64,000 nt of DNA. Origin: BCD1 sp965230565. GTDB taxonomy: Bacteria; Bacteroidota; Bacteroidia; Chitinophagales; Saprospiraceae. The position numbers and the translations under genes were made by a program. Below the pieces are notes generated by a model. The model saw only the letters and a list, made by a program, of their open reading frames with translations, had not been told where the DNA came from and ran no database searches. Positions 17,501 through 25,026 of this stretch are shown here, in pieces. The stretch covers positions 1 through 64,000 of the forward strand of contig CBDDLH010000011.1 in the NCBI GenBank assembly GCA_965230565.1, written 5' to 3'. Numbering within the stretch: position 1 is the stretch's first letter; every line of letters starts with the position of its first letter.

Positions 17501-17658
17501 TTAAACAAAGACTCGAAGATCTAATGGAGGAATGGCGTCAATATGAAGAGGTACTGGAATCCATTCTGGAGGTGGATATTGTGGAATTTAATGAGATGTA
17601 CCGGGAGAAAGGAATTCCTGCTTTGATTGTGCCTGGTGGGAAGGCTAGTAATCCGTAA
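14503..17658 (+). CDS. Large exported Asp-box (BNR/VPS10-like) beta-propeller protein
   Basis: 1051 residues from ATG 14503, chosen because it starts a signal peptide (WLAFLTFALLANTVFGQ); an in-frame ATG 51 bases earlier would bury it. After ELEWRNVGPMRGGR, many Asp-box repeats follow (KTTDGGIKW, KSLDGGKTW, KSEDGGQTW, KSTDGGESW, RSDDGGELW), the hairpins that cap propeller blades of sortilin/VPS10 and sialidase-like folds; length suggests two propellers (about residues 40-720). The last 330 residues comprise a beta region with YWDFR and a helical tail (about 900-1040). No T9SS tail or lipobox. These proteins are often labelled glycosyl hydrolase, but I see no defined catalytic set; a protein-binding or xyloglucanase-like role is open. 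Confidence 0.8.
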   Translation: MKHPVNWLAFLTFALLANTVFGQAPDRQSSIFHAPLFSELEWRNVGPMRGGRSVAVTGVPGNPMTYFMGSTGGGLWKTTDGGIKWKNISDGHFNSGSVGAIAIAPSNIDIIYAGMGEHAVRGVMTSHGDGMYKSLDGGKTWKYIGLPDSRHIASINIHPENPDKLFVAVQGALYGPTEERGVYKSEDGGQTWRKVLFVNETTGACDLSMDVKNPEVLYAGMWDHQRFPWKIRSGGNGSGLYKSTDGGESWHRLYNGLPKSMGKVGISVSPADPNVVYANIEAENGGVFRSDDGGELWQQVNSERVTYARSWYYMEIFADPQEKETVYVLNAPMLKSTNGGQTFERIKNPHGDQHDLWINPDKPGNMILGNDGGACITFNGGESWSSQSNQPTGQFYRVIADNRVPYYIYGGQQDNSAIAIGSRPGADNSPIQYYRVAGGESAFLAFDPADPQLIYGGSYQGNISVYDHKTKTTKDIMAYPQIGLASLPRKMKYRFNWNAPIVASPQQPEVIYHAANVVMKTSNEGQSWEVISSDLTRDEPRRQERGGGPFTNEGAGGENYNTISYLVASPHSYGELWVGTDDGLVHLSKDDGHSWQEITPPDIGEALINCIEVSPHREGAAYVVATKYKFNNLAPMIYFTDDFGENWVKLTNGIDPEHFVRVVREDTEQPGILYAGTEAGLYISTDFGSKWHRFQLNLPVCPINDLFIRDNDLIAATSGRGFWVLDDLSVIQQSRNKLLSKKMLLFETTPVYLQKLPALKKGQSVKKYAANGMVIDYYLPDHIDSTTMVSLEILDMNGYLLRSYTNKNDLNYKEYEGGPPPLQVLPAKKGINRFYWDFRRETLSGVKDVFMMGDYRGSLVSPGKYLVRLTKGKEKQEVVINVLADPNLEVSAEDYIEQQEVLRSVDETVNKIHASANSLLAIDGQLDNLINYLQNVEGAESLVKIGKGVSLKIDNLVNNLVQPKQKTHQDVINFENSLNAELINLRTRAESHDPRISLGIKQRLEDLMEEWRQYEEVLESILEVDIVEFNEMYREKGIPALIVPGGKASNP

Positions 17659-17707
17659 GATAATAATCTGGGTTTTCGGAAAGTTTCAAGAGACTACTAC
17701 TTCGAAA

Positions 17708-17732
17708 CCTGCCTTCAGACGCAGTAGGCAGG
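17708..17732. repeat. 25-bp small palindrome, copy 2
   Basis: CCTGCC at the left end pairs with GGCAGG at the right, around a centre TTCAGACGCAGTA. Same length and ends as the copy inserted in repeat element D (39170-39194); both are followed by TT. Confidence 0.7.
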
Positions 17733-17746
17733 TTCAATATTCCTTG

Positions 17747-17797
17747 TTCGATATTTCATTATTCTGAAAAAACAGGACAGAATAATGAAATATCGAA
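17747..17797. repeat. 20-bp perfect inverted repeat
   Basis: TTCGATATTTCATTATTCTG (17747-17766) and its exact reverse complement (17778-17797) flank an 11-base A-rich centre. A close relative (ATCGATATTCAT and ATGAATATCGAT) occurs at 42198-42247, so this is a dispersed hairpin. Confidence 0.8.
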
Positions 17798-18070
17798 TAC
17801 CGAATATCCAATTATGAAGTTTTTATCCATTCAGATTTTCAGTAAATCGCTTTGGATTTTCTTACAGATTAAACAAGTCCGGTTTTTTATTTGATATTTT
17901 GTCTCCTCCCTAAAGGACAGAGTAAAGGAAATGGTCTTTTTATATTTGGGTTCAGTATGTTTGAATCAGTAATTTAAAATTCAATTGCGTTGGCTTTTAA
18001 GCCGGCGAATAAGAGGTAAGCTATTAACCGCAGGCCTTCAGGCCTTTTCGTTACTCTTTAAGAAGGAAAT

Positions 18071-18106
18071 AAAAAAAGCCCGCTGCGAACCTCGCAGCGG
18101 GCTTTT
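18071..18106 (-). terminator. infB operon terminator
   Basis: AAAAGCCCGCTGCGA pairs with TCGCAGCGGGCTTTT (arms 18074-18088 and 18092-18106), 3-base loop. On the minus strand the stem is followed by a run of seven U, 20 bases after the infB stop. Confidence 0.93.
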
Positions 18107-18125
18107 GTCTTTATATAACAGCGTA

Positions 18126-21023
18126 TTACAACCGCTGTTTAATCTCTACAATTTCGTAACCTTCGATCACATCGCCAACTTTGATGTCGTTGTAGTTTTT
18201 GATGCTGACACCACATTCCATGCCGGCTTTAACTTCCTTAACGTCATCTTTGAAACGTTTCAGGGAGGATAATTCACCAACCACACCTTCTTTGGTAGGA
18301 TAGATCACGATACCTTCGCGGATCAATCGCAAGTTTGAATTTCTGGTAATCGTGCCTTCTCTTACGAAGCAACCGGCAATGGTTCCCACTTTACTGATTT
18401 TAAAGGTTTCTCTAACCTCAACCTGGGCAGTGATTTTCTCTTCCTTGGTAGGTTCGAGCAATCCTTCGATCGCCATCTTGATCTCTTCAATGGCTTCATA
18501 AATGATGGAATAAGTTTTGATCTGTACTCCCTCCTTCTCTGCCAACTGACGGGCATTGATCGATGGACGTACCTGGAAGGCAATAATGATGGCGTCAGAA
18601 GCAGAAGCCAGCATTACGTCAGATTCAATTACCTGACCAACGGCTTTGTGAATTACATTTACCTGTACCGTTTCAACAGACAGTTTGATCAAGGAATCGG
18701 AAAGTGCCTCGATAGATCCATCCACGTCACCTTTAACGATGAGGTTGAGTTCCTTAAAGTTACCCAAAGCCAGACGACGACCGATCTCATCAAGACTGAT
18801 ACGCTTGGTGGCTCTGTTGGTCTGCTCACGAAGGATTTGGGCACGTTTGTTAGCAATTTGACGAGCTTCAGTTTCGCTCTCCATCACTTTGAATCGTTCC
18901 CCTGCCTGTGGCGCACCACTCAGACCAAGTACCATTACCGGGCTTGAAGGTCCGGCCTTCTTAATTCGTTTACCGAATTCATTGTACATGGCTTTGATCT
19001 TCCCGGAATGTTCACCCGCTACGACAGCATCACCAATGCTGAGGGTTCCATTCTGTACCAAAATCTTGGCAACATATCCTTTACCTTTATCCAGAGATGC
19101 TTCCAGAATCGCTCCAAGAGCTTCTCTGTCAGGGTTCGCTTTCAATTCCTGAACTTCTGCTTCAAGTAATACTTTTTCCAGCAACTCATCAATATTTTCC
19201 CCTGTCTTGGCGGAAATATCCTGTGACTGGTATTCTCCTCCCCATTCTTCGATCAGGAGGTTCATATTGGCCAGTTCTTGCTTGATACGCTCAGGTTGAG
19301 CCCCCGGTTTATCAATCTTGTTGATGGCGAAGATCATCGGGACACCTGCAGCCTGTGCGTGACTGATCGCCTCTTTCGTCTGAGGCATGATGTTGTCATC
19401 CGCTGCAATGATGATGATTGCGATATCGGTCACTTTGGCACCACGGGCACGCATCGCCGTAAAGGCTTCGTGACCCGGTGTATCGAGGAAGGTGATCTTT
19501 TGGTCATTCACCTTTACCTCGTAAGCTCCGATGTGCTGGGTGATACCTCCGGCTTCACCTTCGGCAACTTTGGTTTCCCTGATGTAGTCAAGCAAAGATG
19601 TTTTACCGTGGTCAACGTGACCCATAACGGTAACGATTGGTGCTCTTGGTGTAAGATCTTCCGGATCATCCTCTATCTCGAGTTCGTCATCCGCTTGTTC
19701 TTCCACACTGATGAATTCAACTTCGCGATCAAATTCACCTGCCACCAATTCGATGATCTCAGCATCCAGACGCTGGTTGATAGAAACCATAACACCTAGG
19801 TTCATACAGGACATGATCACCTCGGAAACTTCGACATCGAGCAAGCTTGCGAGCTCAGAAACGGAGATGAACTCTGTAAGCTGCAATTTTTCATCAACTC
19901 CTTCGAGTTCCTTCATCTCCTCACGTTCACGGTGTTTCTCTCTGTGATCTCTACGGAGTTTTTGTCTGGTCTTTTTAGACCCTCCCTGGATTCTGGCGAG
20001 GGTTGCTTTTAGTTTTTCTTCAATTTCTTTCTTGGAGATCTCTTTTACTTCTTCGCGGCGACCTTTTCCACCTCTGTTTCCACCTCTGTTGTCTCTGCGA
20101 CCACCTCTGTTTCCACCTCTGTTGTCTCCGGAGGTTACCACTTTCTTCCTGCGACGGCGGCGTTTCTTTTCTCCATCGTCACCACCCTCACTTTTTTTAT
20201 TTCCTGCAGTACCTTTGTTTTTATTTCCTTCCGCTTGCTTGCCGGCATCTGCTTCTTTTTTCTTTTTCTTAGGCTTCTTGAATTTGTCAATATCGATTTT
20301 ACCCTGAATTTTCAACCCCCTGAGTTCAGGAGCGTTGGCCTTCATGAGTTCATCTTTCTTTTTGGCCTCTTCTTCCTCTTCCTTTTTTTCAGGCTTCTTC
20401 TTGTCATCCTCTGCTTTTGTTGCTTTTGCAGGTTTTTCTGTAGGAGCTTCTTTTTTTGCAGGAGCAGGAGCTTTCTCTTCCTTGGAAGCTTTTGGTGCTT
20501 CAACAGGTTCTTCTACCGGAGCAGCCGGGCTTTCTTCTTCAACGGCTTTCTCTTCTTCTTTCTTAGCTTTAGGAGGAGAAGTCTTTTTAGTTGTTTTGGG
20601 TTTGTCAAGATCAATTTTACCTAGGACCTTAGGCTTGGGCAATTCTGCCTTGATCACTTCCTCCTTAGGCTCCTCTTCAGCCTTAGGTTCCTCAACTTTC
20701 TCTGGTTCAGGTTTAGCGTCTTCCACAGGAGGTTCCGGAATGTCTTTTTTGAAAATTGGAGCAGGAGTTTCTTTTTCAGGTTCGGTAGCAGGAGCTTCGC
20801 CAGGAGTGTCTTTGGCACCAGGACGGGTACCGATGATGAGTTTGTCAGCTTTCTCCTTGATAGCAATGGATTTCTGAAATTTATTCAGCAATTCGGTGTA
20901 CATTTCATCGGTCACCTTGGCGGTTGGCTTTTCGTCAATCTCAAAGCCTGCACCATTGAGGTGTTCAACGATCGTATGAATACCTACATTGAGTTCTTTT
21001 GCTACCTTAATTAAACGCTTCAT
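18126..21023 (-). CDS. infB: Translation initiation factor IF-2
   Basis: 965 residues, the long bacterial form. Residues 1-50 are the IF2-N helical domain (MKRLIKVAKELNVG); about 60-380 is a low-complexity linker rich in K, E, P, A, with an Arg/Gly-rich patch (RRRRRRKK, then repeated GGNRGG) near 290-330; a second IF2-N-like region follows near 390-440. The G domain has GHVDHGKT (about 466-473), DTPGHEAF and NKID; domains II-IV complete the C-terminus. It delivers initiator tRNA to the 30S subunit. Third gene of rimP-nusA-infB, with a 247-base gap after nusA that holds a hairpin and a possible internal promoter. Confidence 0.97.
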   Translation of the reverse strand: MKRLIKVAKELNVGIHTIVEHLNGAGFEIDEKPTAKVTDEMYTELLNKFQKSIAIKEKADKLIIGTRPGAKDTPGEAPATEPEKETPAPIFKKDIPEPPVEDAKPEPEKVEEPKAEEEPKEEVIKAELPKPKVLGKIDLDKPKTTKKTSPPKAKKEEEKAVEEESPAAPVEEPVEAPKASKEEKAPAPAKKEAPTEKPAKATKAEDDKKKPEKKEEEEEAKKKDELMKANAPELRGLKIQGKIDIDKFKKPKKKKKEADAGKQAEGNKNKGTAGNKKSEGGDDGEKKRRRRRKKVVTSGDNRGGNRGGRRDNRGGNRGGKGRREEVKEISKKEIEEKLKATLARIQGGSKKTRQKLRRDHREKHREREEMKELEGVDEKLQLTEFISVSELASLLDVEVSEVIMSCMNLGVMVSINQRLDAEIIELVAGEFDREVEFISVEEQADDELEIEDDPEDLTPRAPIVTVMGHVDHGKTSLLDYIRETKVAEGEAGGITQHIGAYEVKVNDQKITFLDTPGHEAFTAMRARGAKVTDIAIIIIAADDNIMPQTKEAISHAQAAGVPMIFAINKIDKPGAQPERIKQELANMNLLIEEWGGEYQSQDISAKTGENIDELLEKVLLEAEVQELKANPDREALGAILEASLDKGKGYVAKILVQNGTLSIGDAVVAGEHSGKIKAMYNEFGKRIKKAGPSSPVMVLGLSGAPQAGERFKVMESETEARQIANKRAQILREQTNRATKRISLDEIGRRLALGNFKELNLIVKGDVDGSIEALSDSLIKLSVETVQVNVIHKAVGQVIESDVMLASASDAIIIAFQVRPSINARQLAEKEGVQIKTYSIIYEAIEEIKMAIEGLLEPTKEEKITAQVEVRETFKISKVGTIAGCFVREGTITRNSNLRLIREGIVIYPTKEGVVGELSSLKRFKDDVKEVKAGMECGVSIKNYNDIKVGDVIEGYEIVEIKQRL

Positions 21024-21158
21024 TCAAAAGTTTTTCAAAAATGCAATTCGTTTATTAATAAGCAAAAGCGAATCCATTATAAAGAAGTACTTACATGTGT
21101 TTATTTTTTAGTTAATAATACCATTGTACATCTCGAATATGCTTTTACTTATCAAACG

Positions 21159-21194
21159 AAGCTACGGAAAGGAGATATTTCCGATCCGTAGCTT
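21159..21194. other. Hairpin in the nusA-infB gap
   Basis: AAGCTACGGA (21159-21168) and TCCGTAGCTT (21185-21194) pair perfectly; GGAAA and TTTCC can extend the structure inside. On the minus strand it is not followed by a U-run, so it is more likely a leader or processing hairpin of infB than a terminator. Confidence 0.55.
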
Positions 21195-21205
21195 TTAATT
21201 TTCTG

Positions 21206-21213
21206 CAAATATA
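21206..21213 (-). promoter_or_regulatory. Possible internal -7 box for infB
   Basis: Reads TATATTTG on the minus strand (TAnnTTTG), just upstream of the hairpin at 21159-21194 and 183 bases before the infB ATG. No matching -33 TTTG, so weak. Confidence 0.35.
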
Positions 21214-21270
21214 AACGGAATACCCGCTATTTGTACAGAAAATACAGCTATTTATAGCCTATTTAGTTAT

Positions 21271-22509
21271 TTATTCCTCAAATTCTGCTGCTAAAATGCC
21301 CGTTACATCATCAATTGTTTCCTCTTCGAGGTCAGTACGGCGCAGCAATTCGTCTTTACTTAATTGTAAAACACTTTTGGCAGTATCGCATCCGATAGCC
21401 TTCAACGCATTGATTACCCAGTCATCGATTTCATCGCTGAATTCGTCCAGATCGACATCATCGATTTCAATTTCTTCCTGAGTATTACGGAATACGTCTA
21501 TTTCAAAATCAGTTAGTTGACTTGCCAGTTTAATATTTGAACCACCTTTACCAATAGCCAGGGAAATCTGGTCCGGCTCAAGGTAAACGGAAGCTCTCAT
21601 TTCATCCAGGTCAAGGACAATATTGGATATTTTTGCCGGGGTTAATGCACGCTGGATGAACAGGTTGGTGTTATTGGTGAAGTTTACAATATCGATGTTT
21701 TCATTGTTCAGCTCGCGCACGATTCCATGGATCCTGGATCCTTTCATACCAACACAAGCACCCACCGGATCAATTCTGTCATCATAAGATTCCACAGCAA
21801 TTTTCGCACGCTCACCTGGTATACGAACGATCTTTTTAACGGTAATCAAACCATCCTCGATCTCAGGAACTTCCTGCTCAAGTAGTTTTTCAAGGAATGA
21901 TGTATCTGTCCTTGAAACAATAACTACCGGATTATTGTTCCGCATCTCTACTTCTTTTATGATTCCGCGTACCATGTCGCCTTTACGGAAATAGTCTCCT
22001 TTGATCATTTCATTACGAGGGAGAATCAGCTCCGTATCAGTGGCATCATCAAGAATGAGAATCTCTCTTTTCAGTATCTGGTGTACTTCACAACTCACAA
22101 TTTCACCAACTCTTTCGGTATATTGCTTATAGATCTCGTCTTTCTCCAATTCCATGATTCTGGAAATAAGGGTCTGACGGGCGGCCATAATTGCACGGCG
22201 ACCAAAATTTTCCAGGAATAATTGCTCATAACATTCTTCCCCGATTTCATAATCTTCATCAATGGACAGCGCTTCGGAAATAGAAATCTGAGCATTGTCA
22301 TCTGTCACCTCTCCGTCGGGTACAATTTCACGCACACGCCACAATTCAAGGTCACCATTAGTGGTGTTTACAATTACATCAAAGTTCTCATCAGAACCGT
22401 ATTTTTTACGGATGAGCGTTCTGAAAACGTCCTCCAAAACACGCACCATGGTAGGACGGTCTATATTTTTTCCTGATTTAAACTCAGAAAATGTTTCTAC
22501 GAGATTCAT
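21271..22509 (-). CDS. nusA: Transcription termination/antitermination factor NusA
   Basis: 412 residues. N-terminal RNA polymerase-binding domain (about 1-125), S1 domain (about 130-200, with EIVSCEVHQI), then two KH domains (with VGACVGMKGSRIHGIVREL and LAIGKGGSNIKLASQL) and a short helix-hairpin-helix end (about 355-405) rather than the two acidic repeats of E. coli NusA. It modulates pausing and intrinsic termination. Starts 6 bases after the rimP stop, so translation is probably coupled. A terminator-like hairpin in the operon leader suggests that NusA may control its own synthesis. Confidence 0.96.
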   Translation of the reverse strand: MNLVETFSEFKSGKNIDRPTMVRVLEDVFRTLIRKKYGSDENFDVIVNTTNGDLELWRVREIVPDGEVTDDNAQISISEALSIDEDYEIGEECYEQLFLENFGRRAIMAARQTLISRIMELEKDEIYKQYTERVGEIVSCEVHQILKREILILDDATDTELILPRNEMIKGDYFRKGDMVRGIIKEVEMRNNNPVVIVSRTDTSFLEKLLEQEVPEIEDGLITVKKIVRIPGERAKIAVESYDDRIDPVGACVGMKGSRIHGIVRELNNENIDIVNFTNNTNLFIQRALTPAKISNIVLDLDEMRASVYLEPDQISLAIGKGGSNIKLASQLTDFEIDVFRNTQEEIEIDDVDLDEFSDEIDDWVINALKAIGCDTAKSVLQLSKDELLRRTDLEEETIDDVTGILAAEFEE

Positions 22510-22515
22510 AGTAAC

Positions 22516-22995
22516 TTATTTTGAAAATGATATCTTAACTATTGCTTTTTTTATATTGTCGAAGGCTATGTTATGATGTAAAACCACAGTCTTTTTCTTT
22601 TTGCCTTCTTTGACCCTGGTCTTTTCCTCTAATATTATGCCTTCATCTGAAACTTCGGTGAGTGTGCCCGTTATGGTATCACCTTCGTGTTGTTTCACTT
22701 CCAGTTTTCTGCCAATATGTTTAGGGTATTGTCTTTTCAATTTGAGCGGACGACCAACTCCCGGAGAGGATACTTCCAAAACATACTTTTCTCCCAACCA
22801 TCCATGCTCTTCAATATGATGTTCCAGGTATCGACTGATTTTTTGGCAGGTTTGGAAACTCACTCCTTCATCACTGTCAATAAAAACTTCAATTCTGTTT
22901 GTCGGAAGTGATTTTAATTCAATAAGGAAGCAGGATGAAAAAGCCTCTTCGGCAAATTTTTGATCAAGTAACTCGTTTAACTTTTGCTCTATCAC
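22516..22995 (-). CDS. rimP: Ribosome maturation factor RimP
   Basis: 159 residues, the usual length. It has the alpha/beta N-domain with RIEVFIDSDEGVSFQTCQKISRYLE and EVSSPGVGRPLK (the conserved motif of RimP), and the C-terminal SH3-like barrel (KHIGRKLEVK onward). It assists 30S subunit assembly. Start is GTG at 22995; no in-frame ATG exists nearby, and the family alignment begins here. It is first in rimP-nusA-infB. The GTG lies only 13 bases after a perfect terminator-like hairpin, and no clear Shine-Dalgarno sequence is visible in the gap. Confidence 0.95.
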   Translation of the reverse strand: MIEQKLNELLDQKFAEEAFSSCFLIELKSLPTNRIEVFIDSDEGVSFQTCQKISRYLEHHIEEHGWLGEKYVLEVSSPGVGRPLKLKRQYPKHIGRKLEVKQHEGDTITGTLTEVSDEGIILEEKTRVKEGKKKKTVVLHHNIAFDNIKKAIVKISFSK

Positions 22996-23008
22996 AGTTT
23001 ATATAATT

Positions 23009-23041
23009 AAAAAGAGGGAACAAAAAGTGTTCCCTCTTTTT
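23009..23041 (-). promoter_or_regulatory. Terminator-like hairpin in the rimP-nusA-infB leader
   Basis: On the minus strand AAAAAGAGGGAAC, a 7-base loop, then GTTCCCTCTTTTT: a 13-bp perfect stem ending in a U-run, with more U/A after it. It lies between the consensus promoter at 23064-23094 and the rimP GTG start. A transcript from that promoter must pass through it within about 20-50 bases. This is the layout of an attenuator; no preceding gene is close enough for it to be an ordinary terminator (htrA ends 600 bases away). Confidence 0.7.
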
Positions 23042-23063
23042 TAAGATTTCCAATTTGATGCCG

Positions 23064-23094
23064 CAAAGGTAAGGTTTTTTTTTAACCTGTGCAA
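23064..23094 (-). promoter_or_regulatory. Promoter of rimP-nusA-infB, TTG-N20-TACCTTTG
   Basis: On the minus strand the -7 box TACCTTTG (23071-23064) is an exact TAnnTTTG, with TTG at 23094-23092 spaced by 20 bases. The start site would be near 23057, 15-20 bases before the hairpin at 23041-23009. Confidence 0.7.
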
Positions 23095-23640
23095 GCCGGA
23101 GGGTTTATGCTTTGCAATCCATACGCTTTTCCTGAAACATATAATAAGTCTCTAATCCCCAATTCTTTTCATAGGCAGGTTCAAGTCTATTCCAAACAAC
23201 TGCGGTTCTGAATTGCGTAAAGAAGCTGTTACGCCGAGAACCGCAAAGAAGCGCGAAGTTGCGCTGAGAAAGAGCAAAATCAATACCCTCCACAACTTCC
23301 TATACCATGTGTGTGCAATGTCGCTAAAGCTCTTTTTTATTGACCTACTCCAATGTAAGGAGACTGGTACGCGGCTGCTTCAACCCGTGTCATTTTCCCT
23401 CACACCTCATTCGTGCATTCGTGGCTCCAACAATCGTGCAAAGAAAAACGTCTGCCTCGCAACAGCAAGACAGACGCATCAAAACAAAACGAAAAACCAA
23501 CTTTAAACAAGTTCTTATATATCTTCGAGCCGTATCGGCTAATAATCGATTTACATGTAAAACCACACAAACCGCTAAATTGTTGCTTCCCGATTGTTAA
23601 TGATTTCTTAAAAAAATCATTATATCCGGATTTTTCCAAT
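23095..23640. other. Intergenic region between htrA and the rimP operon
   Basis: No convincing gene. At 23201-23275 there is a degenerate copy of a dispersed sequence built on AACCGCAAAGAAGCGCGAAG (relatives near 8171, 46715 and 62355), and at 23409 a shared ATTCGTGCATTCGTGG. A weak inverted repeat AATGATTT/AAATCATT (23599-23621) follows the htrA stop but lacks a U-run on the minus strand. Confidence 0.5.
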
Positions 23641-24780
23641 TTAATTGTCCGGTTCGGGGCGCATTTTTACTGGTATGGTAAGGACTTTTCCTTTACGGTT
23701 AACAGTGACATCCAGTACGTCACCAACTTTTGATAAACCAATAACTTCGGCTAGATCAGGAACGTCTCGGATCGCTTTATCATCCACTTTTATAATTACA
23801 TCTTTTGGATACAAACCGGCATACTGTGCGGATCCTTTATCTTCCAGTCTGTCAATAACAACCCCCTGGCTGATATTGACGCCCAGTTGTTGAGCCGTTT
23901 CACTATCCAACGGGTAAATGTTTACTCCCAGGAAAGCACGACGGTAACTTCCATACTGGATGATATCATCGGCGATTCGTTTTACCAGATTGATAGGAAT
24001 AGCAAAAGAATACCCCTGGAAAACTCCTGTTTGGGAAGCAATAGCAGTATTAATACCCAGCAATCGACCGTTAGCATCGATCAGTGCACCGCCACTATTT
24101 CCGGGGTTTACAGCTGCATCTGTCTGAATAAATGATTCAATAGCATCTCGATCTTTCAACAACCGCAGGCTGCGGCCTTTGGCGCTGACGATTCCTGCAG
24201 TTACCGTAGACGTCAGATCGAAGGGATTGCCCACAGCAAGTGTCCATTCCCCAACAAGAGCCTTGTCTGAATCGGCAAGTTCCAGCGTTGGCAGGTTGTT
24301 GGCTTCAATCTTAATAATTGCGAGATCGGTTTTTTTATTAGTACCAATGACTTTTGCATTGAATTTACGATTGTCAAATAAGGTAACCTCCAGTTCATCA
24401 GCAAACTCCACAACATGGTTGTTAGTGACGATATATCCATCGGAAGTGTAGATAACTCCTGAACCGGTACCGCTCATTGGTTTGTCATCTCCAAAGAAAA
24501 AGCGGAAGGGGTCGTCAGAATAATTATTGTTGTTGGCATTGACCTTTCCTGCTTTGGCGGAAATATGCACAACTACCGGCTGAGCCATCTGGGCTGCTTT
24601 GGTGAAATCAAAGGCATTCGATGCCGGCACAGGTCGTTTATTTACATAATTGACCTGCTGGGACGGAAGTTCAGTAGCGGCATTCGCGGTTTCGGAATCT
24701 TTTTCAAACAATGAAACACCGCCAAGGGCAATCAGCCCTCCGAAAACAGCGGCTAAGAGAAATGAAAGAAACTGTTTCAT
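23641..24780 (-). CDS. htrA: HtrA/Deg-family serine protease with one PDZ domain
   Basis: 379 residues. An N-terminal hydrophobic segment (3-23) is followed by a trypsin-like domain with the full triad: H122 in TNNHVV, D152 in KTDLAII and S229 in PGNSGGAL. A single PDZ domain (about 285-375) contains the usual LGVN and GLYPKDVI motifs. It degrades or refolds misfolded envelope proteins in the periplasm; the retained hydrophobic N-terminus may be an uncleaved anchor, as in DegS, or a signal peptide. One PDZ instead of two resembles DegS/HhoA rather than DegP, although many Bacteroidota HtrA proteins carry one or two. Single gene. Confidence 0.93.
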   Translation of the reverse strand: MKQFLSFLLAAVFGGLIALGGVSLFEKDSETANAATELPSQQVNYVNKRPVPASNAFDFTKAAQMAQPVVVHISAKAGKVNANNNNYSDDPFRFFFGDDKPMSGTGSGVIYTSDGYIVTNNHVVEFADELEVTLFDNRKFNAKVIGTNKKTDLAIIKIEANNLPTLELADSDKALVGEWTLAVGNPFDLTSTVTAGIVSAKGRSLRLLKDRDAIESFIQTDAAVNPGNSGGALIDANGRLLGINTAIASQTGVFQGYSFAIPINLVKRIADDIIQYGSYRRAFLGVNIYPLDSETAQQLGVNISQGVVIDRLEDKGSAQYAGLYPKDVIIKVDDKAIRDVPDLAEVIGLSKVGDVLDVTVNRKGKVLTIPVKMRPEPDN

Positions 24781-25026
24781 ACGTTTTTGTTTTAGTATTG
24801 GACCAGACCTGGGGCGCGTATAAAAAAGCCATTATCATGTCTGGAGTCGGGTGAAAAAAACAGATTAACTATCAAAATACGCAATAATAACTTTCAAGTC
24901 AAGCATCACGTTTTTTTCAAAACCCTTTTTAACGTCACATTAACAGAAACAGCAAATGACCTGATCGGGTTCATTTGGATCTTGAAGGAAAGCAACTTCT
25001 CTCTGATTATTTTTCCTGACAAGTAG

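Larger units (their letters stand above)
17659..18070. other. Intergenic region with repeat elements after the propeller gene
   Basis: No gene. It contains a 25-bp small palindrome (17708-17732), a 20-bp perfect inverted repeat (17747-17797), a right end resembling repeat element A (GAATATCCAATT...GAAGTTTTTAT, about 17801-17826), and at 18030-18056 the sequence CAGGCCTTCAGGCCTTTT, which recurs near 55870. Confidence 0.6.

Noticed and set aside
20003..20877. Several plus-strand ORFs rich in F, S and L opposite infB
   Set aside because: They are the antisense image of the low-complexity K/E/P/A linker of IF-2.
23213..23506. Plus-strand ORFs in the htrA-rimP gap
   Set aside because: Composed of dispersed repeat sequence (AACCGCAAAG type) and AT-rich filler, no conserved pattern.
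23599..23621. AATGATTT/AAATCATT as htrA terminator
   Set aside because: AT-only stem with no U-run on the minus strand.
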